The translations under genes were made by a program, and so were the position numbers. Below, piece by piece: positions 1 to 4,499 of a stretch of DNA of 5,083 nt. The notes below the pieces were generated by a model, which worked only from the letters and a program-made list of their open reading frames with translations, had not been told where the DNA came from and ran no database searches. How positions within the stretch are numbered: the stretch's first letter is position 1; each line of letters begins with the position of its first letter. Origin of the DNA: Methylobacterium sp. (lineage in GTDB: Bacteria > Pseudomonadota > Alphaproteobacteria > Rhizobiales > Beijerinckiaceae); NCBI GenBank assembly GCA_021154065.1, contig JAJKJG010000340.1, positions 1 to 5,083 of the forward strand. The letters are read 5' to 3'.

Positions 1-90
1 GCGCGAGACAAATCCGTTCCTGCGCTGACGCGCCGGCACGATTTCGCTCGACGAACCCGTCCGCCCGTTGTCTGATCGCCGCGCCGACAG

Positions 91-96
91 GGGAGG
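91..96 (+). promoter_or_regulatory. Ribosome binding site deciding the TTG start of the TctC-like gene
   Basis: GGGAGG, within a longer purine run (91-100), ends 6 nt before the TTG at 103. With the in-frame TGA at 73-75, this fixes the unusual TTG as the only plausible start ahead of the signal peptide. Confidence 0.7.
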
Positions 97-102
97 GGGA
101 TC

Positions 103-1074
103 TTGCTCACGCTGACGCGCCGCTCGCTCGTTCTCGCCGCGGCCGCCGCGCCGTTCGCGGCGCGCGCCCAGGGCTGGCCCTCCGGGATCGTGCGCATCGT
201 CGTGCCGTTTCCGCCCGGCGGCTCGGTCGATGCCATCGCCCGCATGGTGCAGCCGGGGCTGCAGCAGCGCCTTAACGCGACGGTGCTGATCGAGAATCGG
301 CCGGGCGGCTCGGGCTCGATCGGGACGGCAGCCGTCGCGCGGGCAGCCCCCGACGGCAACACCTGGCTCTTCGTCTTCGACACGCATGCGGTCAATCCGG
401 TGCTGATCCCGAACCTGTCCTACGACAGCCAGAAGGATCTCGATCCGGTCCTCCTCATCGGCACGGCGCCGAACGTGCTCGCGACCCATCCGTCGCGACC
501 CTACCGGTCGCTCGCCGACGTGATCGCCGCGGCGCGGGCACGGCCGCGGGCGGTCACCTATGCGACGGTCGGGGCGGGCAGCCTCGGCCATCTCACCATG
601 GTCCTTCTCTCGAAGCGCGCCGGGGTCGATCTCGTGCACGTGCCCTATCGCGGCGGCGGTCCGGCGATCAACGACGCGATCGCCGGCCATGTCGATCTCA
701 TCATCGCCAGCACGGCGCTCCTCAACGCGCACCTCCAGGGCGGGACGCTGCGCCCGCTCGTGCAGACCGGCCTCAAGCGGCAGGCAAGCCTTGCCGACCT
801 GCCGACCGCCGACGAGAGCGGGTTTTCCGGCTTTCAGTCGCTCGCCTGGTGGGGCGTCTACGGCCCGGCCGGAACGCCGAAGCCGATCCTCGAGCGCTTC
901 CGCGGCGAGCTCACCGCGGCGCTGAAGGACGAGCGGGTCGCAAAGCAGATTGCCGAGACGCAGCAGATCACCGCGACCCTCGGCGGCCCCGACGAGCTGC
1001 GCGCCTTCTTCGACGAGCAGCTGCGCACCTGGGGCACGGTGGTGCGCGAGAACGCGATCAAGAGCGACACCTAG
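103..1074 (+). CDS. Tripartite tricarboxylate transporter (TctC/Bug family) periplasmic substrate-binding receptor
   Basis: Extracytoplasmic solute receptor of the Bug/TctC family; members bind small carboxylates or similar solutes in the periplasm and pass them to a TctA/TctB-type permease. The 323-residue length is typical. The N-terminus is Tat-like: R6-R7 followed by a hydrophobic run, with probable cleavage at ARA|Q (after residue 22). Family landmarks in order are VPFPPGG (34-40) followed by an S-x-D-x-x-A-R stretch, IENRPGGSG (63-71), APDGNT (82-87), the KDLDPV segment (111-116), the glycine-rich segment around 157-162, and HVPYRGGGPAINDAIAGHVD (179-198). The start is a TTG: an in-frame TGA at 73-75 bounds the frame, no ATG or GTG lies between, and GGGAGG sits 6 nt upstream. 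The next Met is residue 48, past the signal peptide. No tctA or tctB is in the window, so it looks like an orphan receptor. The ligand cannot be read from sequence. Confidence 0.95.
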   Translation: MLTLTRRSLVLAAAAAPFAARAQGWPSGIVRIVVPFPPGGSVDAIARMVQPGLQQRLNATVLIENRPGGSGSIGTAAVARAAPDGNTWLFVFDTHAVNPVLIPNLSYDSQKDLDPVLLIGTAPNVLATHPSRPYRSLADVIAAARARPRAVTYATVGAGSLGHLTMVLLSKRAGVDLVHVPYRGGGPAINDAIAGHVDLIIASTALLNAHLQGGTLRPLVQTGLKRQASLADLPTADESGFSGFQSLAWWGVYGPAGTPKPILERFRGELTAALKDERVAKQIAETQQITATLGGPDELRAFFDEQLRTWGTVVRENAIKSDT

Positions 1075-1142
1075 GCGCCGATCGGCGGACGAGCACCCCT
1101 TGCCGCCGGCCAGGGGAGGCGCGGTTCGGCGATTATGAACTT

Positions 1143-1165
1143 GCCCGTCCGTTCAAAGGACAGGC
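1143..1165 (-). terminator. Stem-loop directly after the small secreted protein gene, possible terminator
   Basis: Read on the minus strand, the stem starts immediately after the TAG stop (1168-1166). Two 8-nt arms (1165-1158 and 1150-1143) pair around a 7-nt loop. As minus-strand RNA all eight positions pair, one as U-G. As plus-strand RNA the same position is a C-A mismatch, so the structure favours the minus-strand transcript. No U-run follows, only the moderately AT-rich AAGTTCATAATC, so it is not a classical intrinsic terminator. Position and strand bias are the main support. Confidence 0.35.
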
Positions 1166-1633
1166 CTAACCCTTCCGGCAGGCGTCGAGGAAGGTTTTGA
1201 CCGCGGACGCCATGCCTTGAGGACTCCAAACCACTGGCTTCGCAAGCGAACCGCTGAGCTTCACCGCCTTGCCGGTCTGGAGCACGGCGAACACCGGCGC
1301 GTCGTCCGCGACCTCGGTCACGAGCTCGGTACCGCCTGTCATGTTGGTATCCTCGCTCTCTCGCGATACGCCCTTGAGAGTCGCGACCTTGCCCTGGCTC
1401 TCGAAGCGCAGCGTCACCTTCTCGCCCTTTCCCTTGCCGACCGCCTCGGCCGCCCCGACGCGAAGTGCAATCGACTGGGAGTTCCGGCACAGGGCCCTGA
1501 GGCTTGCATCGCTCTCCGATTCCGTCGAGCGCGCCTCCAGGTAGGGCCGGGTCGAAACCCTCCAGTTCGTTTCGGCGACGGCTTGCGTGACTGCTACGGC
1601 CATGAGCGCGATGCACCCGGAGAACGCCCGCAT
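1166..1633 (-). CDS. Small secreted protein of unknown function
   Basis: I do not recognise this 155-residue protein. It begins with a Sec-type signal peptide (short positive N-end, hydrophobic residues about 7-20, AVA|E cleavage after residue 20), so the mature product of about 135 residues should be periplasmic or extracellular. The mature part is rich in alternating polar and hydrophobic stretches, suggesting mostly beta structure. It has exactly two cysteines, C49 and C152, which could form a disulfide tying the C-terminal helix-like segment (AVKTFLDAC) to the body. The overall plan (Trp near the mature N-terminus, early Cys, terminal FLxAC) loosely recalls small IalB- or VasI-like secreted proteins, but that is a shape impression. 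The ATG at 1633 is chosen over an in-frame TTG at 1651 because a purine-rich ribosome binding site lies between them and the ATG starts exactly at the signal peptide. It is the last gene of the unit, 14 nt after the VanW gene. Confidence 0.75.
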   Translation of the reverse strand: MRAFSGCIALMAVAVTQAVAETNWRVSTRPYLEARSTESESDASLRALCRNSQSIALRVGAAEAVGKGKGEKVTLRFESQGKVATLKGVSRESEDTNMTGGTELVTEVADDAPVFAVLQTGKAVKLSGSLAKPVVWSPQGMASAVKTFLDACRKG

Positions 1634-1638
1634 GGTTT

Positions 1639-1647
1639 CCCTCTCCC
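1639..1647 (-). promoter_or_regulatory. Ribosome binding site of the small secreted protein gene, abutting the VanW stop codon
   Basis: The minus strand reads GGGAGAGGG from 1647 to 1639, directly after the VanW TGA (1650-1648) and 5 nt before the ATG at 1633. It selects this ATG over the upstream TTG at 1651, and its position supports co-translation with the VanW gene. Confidence 0.65.
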
Positions 1648-2463
1648 TCAAGACTCTTGTGCGTGGCCGCCGTCTCGATCACCCGCGTTGTCCTCGGTCA
1701 CTGCGGCCACGTACCTGTCGACGCTGATGAGCCGGACCTCGTCGGGGCCCAAAGAGCGGAACACCCGCACCAGGCGCTCGGGTGACGCGGCGCAGTCACG
1801 GCGCTCGATCGCGATGCTGGTGGGCGGGAACGGCCGGGGCGCGAGAATCCTCCCGGTGATCGCTTCCGGACCGACCGCGAAGGCGAAGACCACGGGCTCG
1901 GGCAGGGTGTTGCGCAGGCGCAGATCCTTGTGCCCCCACACCACCGTGGCGTCGAGCCCGAGCGGCGTGAACCGCGTCTCCTCGTTATATAGATCCTTGG
2001 TGTGCGGGTGGCGCTCGATCACTGCCATGCCGGCCCGCAGGCCCAGCTCGTAGGCGAGTCCGCTGATCTGGCAGAGCCCTCCGCCGACCTCAGCCTGAAG
2101 GACGTCCCCACGGATCGAGCGGCCCAGCCGGAAGCCCCGCTCCGCCGCGGGCGGGCCGACAAGGGCCCAGAAGGAGAAGACTCGGGCCGGGGGGACCGCC
2201 ACCCCGTCGAGGAGGCTGGCCGCGAGGCGAAGATTGTGCACTTTGCCGTCGGTGTGCGCGGTGTGGCGGATGGGTTGATTGACCGCGACGATCTCGACCG
2301 CGGCAGCGGCACAGAACGGGGCCGGAGGCTCGACCGCGGCCCGCACGATCGATTCGGCCACGCCGGACCAGCGGTCGCGAACGCCGCGGTGTGCGAGGGC
2401 GATCCGCAGCCGCACCGGCTCGGGAATGGCCTCGCGCAGCGTCCTTCGGACGGTGCGGATCAT
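1648..2463 (-). CDS. VanW family protein
   Basis: A 271-residue protein with a clear VanW domain (about residues 75-205). Visible signatures are the FSFW segment (96-99), VGGGLCQISGLAYELGLRAG (126-145), ERHPH (150-154), DATVVWG (171-177) and DLRLRNT (180-186). The order and spacing match the family, whose best-known member lies in vanB-type glycopeptide-resistance clusters; the biochemical role of the domain is not established. There is no signal peptide; the N-terminus is basic and rich in Arg and Leu (about residues 1-25), so the protein is probably cytoplasmic or peripheral. The roughly 65 residues after the domain end in a hydrophilic tail. The ATG overlaps the methyltransferase stop in an ATGA, and no Shine-Dalgarno is visible upstream, so translation probably depends on reinitiation after the methyltransferase. 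The same frame stays open upstream to about 4245, but that part is a high-GC shadow of other genes, not a fusion. Confidence 0.93.
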   Translation of the reverse strand: MIRTVRRTLREAIPEPVRLRIALAHRGVRDRWSGVAESIVRAAVEPPAPFCAAAAVEIVAVNQPIRHTAHTDGKVHNLRLAASLLDGVAVPPARVFSFWALVGPPAAERGFRLGRSIRGDVLQAEVGGGLCQISGLAYELGLRAGMAVIERHPHTKDLYNEETRFTPLGLDATVVWGHKDLRLRNTLPEPVVFAFAVGPEAITGRILAPRPFPPTSIAIERRDCAASPERLVRVFRSLGPDEVRLISVDRYVAAVTEDNAGDRDGGHAQES

Positions 2464-3137
2464 CGCGGGTGTTTTGCGAAGCGGCCGACGATGTAGGAGG
2501 CGCCGTCGGGAAAGGCCGCCGCAAGCCCGAGGTCGAGCCGCGCGAGGCCTCCCCGCGCGCCGGCCGGCAGGCGGTGGATCGGGAGCAGCATGACGCCCCG
2601 CGCGGCCGTCATGGCGAGGCCCGCCCTCTCGGCGAGGGCGGCGAATTCCGCCCGGGACAGGGCGGTCCCCCCGTGCCAGCCCTGCACGGCGCGAGGCCGC
2701 AGGCGCCGGCGCAGGGCGGAGGCGATGTCGGCGACGAAGACGCCGCCGGGGCGCAGCACGCGCGTGACCTCCCGGAAGGCGCTGCCGATAGCCTCGCGGT
2801 CGAGATGCATGAATACGTGGAAGGCGAGCGCGGCGTCGAAGCTGCCGGACGTGAACGGGAGCGACACGATGTCGGCCGCTGCAAAGCGCCTGTCCGGGCG
2901 CTTGGCCGCAGCGAGGCGCAGGCTCTCGAAGCTCCCGTCGCAGCCGTGGCTCGCGTGGTCCGTGAGGCGCCCGGTGCCGCAGCCGAGGTCGAGGATCCGG
3001 ACCGCGCCGCGCGGCAGGTAGGAGGCGAGGATCGCCCGCTCCTCCCGGTCCAGGAATCCGCCATACGAGTTGCCGAAACGGTCGGAGTCGTAGGATGGGG
3101 CGAGCCGGTCGTAGTAAGAGATGACGGCACGGTCCAC
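2460..3137 (-). CDS. Class I SAM-dependent methyltransferase
   Basis: A 225-residue Methyltransf_11/25-type enzyme that would move a methyl group from S-adenosylmethionine to an unknown acceptor. Numbered from the GTG start, motif I is ILDLGCGTG (48-56). The AxD segment (D89) is followed by the LPF segment and FDAALAFHVFMHLD (100-113), then the post-motif VLRPGG (127-132) and VADI. An upstream YYDRLAPSYD (8-17) is common in this family. The stretch between motif I and the expected acidic residue of strand 2 is short: only about 11 residues separate DLGCGTG from D67, against roughly 17 in typical relatives. The GTG at 3137 is chosen because AAGGA lies 6 nt upstream and the longer reading from a TTG at 3215 would run through the promoter. 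It is the first gene of the unit and overlaps the VanW gene by ATGA, suggesting a joint pathway. Its substrate cannot be inferred. Confidence 0.93.
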   Translation of the reverse strand: MDRAVISYYDRLAPSYDSDRFGNSYGGFLDREERAILASYLPRGAVRILDLGCGTGRLTDHASHGCDGSFESLRLAAAKRPDRRFAAADIVSLPFTSGSFDAALAFHVFMHLDREAIGSAFREVTRVLRPGGVFVADIASALRRRLRPRAVQGWHGGTALSRAEFAALAERAGLAMTAARGVMLLPIHRLPAGARGGLARLDLGLAAAFPDGASYIVGRFAKHPR

Positions 3138-3143
3138 GCGCGG

Positions 3144-3148
3144 TCCTT
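3144..3148 (-). promoter_or_regulatory. Ribosome binding site deciding the GTG start of the methyltransferase
   Basis: The minus strand reads AAGGA (3148-3144), 6 nt before the GTG at 3137-3135. This supports GTG over the upstream TTG at 3215, which lies inside the -35 element. Confidence 0.65.
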
Positions 3149-3186
3149 GGAAGCTCGTCCGCGCGGCCGCGCAGGCGAACGGCCAA

Positions 3187-3215
3187 ATTGTGACGGCGGC
3201 AGGAGGGGGTGTCAA
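3187..3215 (-). promoter_or_regulatory. Sigma70-type promoter of the methyltransferase-VanW-secreted protein unit
   Basis: The minus strand has a perfect -35 TTGACA (3215-3210), a 17-nt spacer, and a -10 CACAAT (3192-3187) matching four of six consensus positions including the final AAT. The -10 lies in one of the few AT-rich patches nearby. Transcription would start near 3180, leaving a leader of about 43 nt before the GTG at 3137. It implies that the unit can be expressed independently of the methionine synthase gene upstream. Confidence 0.6.
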
Positions 3216-3222
3216 TTCGCGC

Positions 3223-3257
3223 CTCGTGCACGAGCACGGCCAGGAGAAGCTTCGCCT
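3223..3257. promoter_or_regulatory. Two palindromes upstream of the -35, possible operator
   Basis: CTCGTGCACGAG (3223-3234) is a perfect 12-bp palindrome. A second, AGGAGAAGCTTCGCCT (3242-3257), is a 16-bp dyad with one mismatched pair around the perfect core GAAGCTTC. Their centres are 21 bp apart, two helical turns, and the first lies 8 bp upstream of the -35 element. That geometry suits a dimeric regulator binding one face of the helix, but the regulator is unknown and short palindromes are common in GC-rich DNA. Confidence 0.3.
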
Positions 3258-3270
3258 CCGGGACGGGAGG
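3255..3270 (-). terminator. Small stem-loop after the methionine synthase gene, weak terminator candidate
   Basis: A 5-bp CCTCC/GGAGG stem with a 6-nt loop lies 14 nt downstream of the methionine synthase stop (3287-3285), on the transcribed minus strand. There is no U-tract and the stem is short. It overlaps the second palindrome (3242-3257) by three bases, so either structure could account for the symmetry. Confidence 0.2.
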
Positions 3271-3284
3271 GTGCAGGCCTCGGC

Positions 3285-4310
3285 TCACCCGCGCTTCAGC
3301 TCCGTGCGCACGAGGTGCGCGCCGGCGGCGAGCGCTGCGAGCTTGCCGTAGGCGATCTCGCGGCGCATCGGCGCCATGCCGCAGTTGGTGCAGGGGTAGA
3401 GCTTCTCGGGCGCGACGAACTTCAGCGCCGCCCGGATGGTCTCGGCGACCTCCTCCGGCGTCTCGACCTCGTCGGAGGCGACGTCGATCGCGCCGACGAG
3501 CACGTCCTTGCCGTCGAGCAGGCGGATGAGCTCGATCGGCACATGCGAGTTGCGGCATTCGAGCGAGACCTGGTCGATCGAGCTCCTGGCGATCAGCGGA
3601 AAGGTCTCCTCGTATTGCCGCCACTCGGAGCCGAGCGTCTCCTTCCAGTCGATGTTCGCCTTGATGCCGTAGCCGTAGCAGATGTGCACGGCGGTCTTGC
3701 AGCGCAGGCCCTGGCGGGCGGCCTCGAGCGCGGCGATGCCCCAGTCGGCGACCTCGCGCATGTAGACGTTGAAGGCGGGCTCGTCGAACTGCACCACGTC
3801 GATGCCGATCGACTCGAGCTCGCGCGCCTCCTCGTTCAGCGCCGCCGCGAAGGCGAAGGCGAGGTCGCGCCGGCTGCCATAATGCTCGTCGGCGATGGTG
3901 TCGACGATGGTCATCGGGCCGGGCAGCGTGAACTTGAGCTTGCGGCCGGCATGCGCCCGCGCCGCCTGCGCCTCGGCGCGGTGGACAGGGCCCTTGCGGC
4001 GGATCGGGCCGACGACGGTCGGCACCTCGGCCTTGTAGCAGTCGGCGCGGATGCCGATCACGGTCTTCTTGCCGAAATCGATGCCGTCGAGATTGGCGAG
4101 GAAGCCGTGGACGAAGTGCACGCGGGCCTGCTCGCCGTCGCTCACGATGTCGAGCCCGGCATCCTCCTGCATCTTCACCGCGAGGATGGTGGCGTCGAGC
4201 TTTGCCTGCTCGAGGTCGGCGCCTGAGAGCTTCCACGGCGCCCACAGCCGTTCGGGCTCGGCGAGCCAGGTCGGCTTCGGCAGGCTGCCGGCGAGCGTCG
4301 TCTGCAGCAT
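3285..4310 (-). CDS. Core-type cobalamin-independent methionine synthase (MetE C-terminal domain only, MesD-like)
   Basis: A 341-residue protein equivalent to the catalytic C-terminal half of MetE; full MetE is about 750 residues. It should transfer a methyl group to homocysteine to give methionine in the cytoplasm. Likely zinc ligands are H209 and C211 (in VHICYGYG), E251 (in SLECRNSHV) and C310 (in CTNCGM), matching the His-Cys-Glu-Cys set of MetE; C307 forms an extra CxxC. The QFDEPAF segment (174-180) matches the homocysteine-binding DEPA motif, and SDGE (57-60) is conserved near the N-terminus. The opening AGSLPKPTWLAEPE (7-20) and the LGSEWRQYEE segment (226-235) resemble, from memory, the proteobacterial MesD group rather than archaeal core enzymes. 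MesD has been reported to need a DUF1852 partner (MesX); none is in this window. The ATG at 4310 is chosen for a perfect AAGGAGG 5 nt upstream. Methyl donor uncertain; family assignment secure. Confidence 0.94.
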   Translation of the reverse strand: MLQTTLAGSLPKPTWLAEPERLWAPWKLSGADLEQAKLDATILAVKMQEDAGLDIVSDGEQARVHFVHGFLANLDGIDFGKKTVIGIRADCYKAEVPTVVGPIRRKGPVHRAEAQAARAHAGRKLKFTLPGPMTIVDTIADEHYGSRRDLAFAFAAALNEEARELESIGIDVVQFDEPAFNVYMREVADWGIAALEAARQGLRCKTAVHICYGYGIKANIDWKETLGSEWRQYEETFPLIARSSIDQVSLECRNSHVPIELIRLLDGKDVLVGAIDVASDEVETPEEVAETIRAALKFVAPEKLYPCTNCGMAPMRREIAYGKLAALAAGAHLVRTELKRG

Positions 4311-4315
4311 CGGAT

Positions 4316-4322
4316 CCTCCTT
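4316..4322 (-). promoter_or_regulatory. Strong ribosome binding site of the methionine synthase gene
   Basis: The minus strand carries the full consensus AAGGAGG (4322-4316), 5 nt before the ATG at 4310. It rules out a longer start at 4358 and suggests efficient translation. Confidence 0.85.
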
Positions 4323-4351
4323 CTGCGTCTTAGCGAGAGAGTGCGGCGCCG

Positions 4352-4395
4352 GCCTCAAGTCAAGCTAAGCGCCCGGCGGAGCTTGGCTTTGAGGC
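4352..4395. repeat. Long imperfect inverted repeat in the divergent intergenic region
   Basis: The arms at 4352-4366 and 4380-4395 form 15 pairs around a 13-nt loop, with a single bulged T (one of 4388-4390). One pair (4360 with 4386) is G-U on plus-strand RNA but A-C on minus-strand RNA, so folding slightly favours the plus transcript, toward the L,D-transpeptidase gene. No T-run follows on either side, so a terminator is unlikely. It could be a leader hairpin or a DNA-level operator shared by the divergent genes. On the minus strand the inner arm contains CTTGACT, which could serve as an alphaproteobacterial -35 for the methionine synthase gene, but I see no convincing -10. Confidence 0.6.
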
Positions 4396-4398
4396 GTC

Positions 4399-4422
4399 CG
4401 AGAAGGGCCGACTGTGTTCTCG
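4399..4422. repeat. Short inverted repeat between the two longer ones
   Basis: CGAGAA (4399-4404) and TTCTCG (4417-4422) form a perfect 6-bp stem with a 12-nt loop. Its right arm shares bases 4421-4422 with the left arm of the next inverted repeat (4421-4460), so the two could not both form completely. Confidence 0.35.
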
Positions 4423-4460
4423 CTGCACTAGGCCCGAATCGCCCCGGACCCTAGGCAGCG
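4421..4460. repeat. Second imperfect inverted repeat in the divergent intergenic region
   Basis: The arms CGCTGC-A-CTAGG (4421-4432) and CCTAGGCAGCG (4450-4460) form an 11-bp stem with a single bulged A (4427) and a 17-nt loop. It ends 39 nt before the L,D-transpeptidase ATG. The stem is equally good on both strands and no T-run follows. Regulatory function is inferred only from position and symmetry. Confidence 0.45.
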
Positions 4461-4499
4461 GGCATGTCGATTCAACCGAAACACTGCCGTCAGGTGCCG

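Noticed and set aside
2..28. Possible C-terminal tail RETNPFLR-stop of an upstream plus-strand gene
   Set aside because: Eight residues cannot identify a gene, and another frame is also open here until the TGA at 73-75. It is plausible but not supportable from this window.
1076..1087. Perfect 12-bp palindrome CGCCGATCGGCG just after the TctC-like stop
   Set aside because: As a hairpin it allows only a 4-bp stem with a 4-nt loop and no T-run, too weak for a terminator, and GC-rich palindromes of this size occur by chance.
1096..1116. CCCCT/AGGGG inverted repeat in the convergent gap
   Set aside because: A 5-bp stem with an 11-nt loop and no T-tract on either strand; not enough to call a terminator for the TctC-like gene.
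1217..2053. Plus-strand open frame opposite the small secreted protein and the VanW C-terminus
   Set aside because: It is Arg/Ser/Pro-rich with no motif, and the minus strand has VanW signatures, a signal peptide and a good ribosome binding site over the same bases.
2391..4226. Long plus-strand open frame (611 codons) opposite the methyltransferase and methionine synthase
   Set aside because: Its translation is compositionally biased, shows no family motifs, and runs antisense to two genes with clear catalytic motifs. This is typical of high-GC codon use.
2464..4245. Minus-strand frame open upstream of VanW, giving the look of an 865-residue fusion
   Set aside because: Only the last 271 codons carry recognisable VanW motifs. 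The upstream part is a low-complexity Arg/Ala/Pro-rich shadow of the methyltransferase and methionine synthase genes, which are securely identified in other frames.
4311..4499. tRNA, or SAM- or cobalamin-responsive riboswitch, in the divergent region
   Set aside because: No T-arm consensus or cloverleaf is visible. The region is too short for a cobalamin riboswitch and did not match the SAM-II-type core by eye, so only the inverted repeats are reported.
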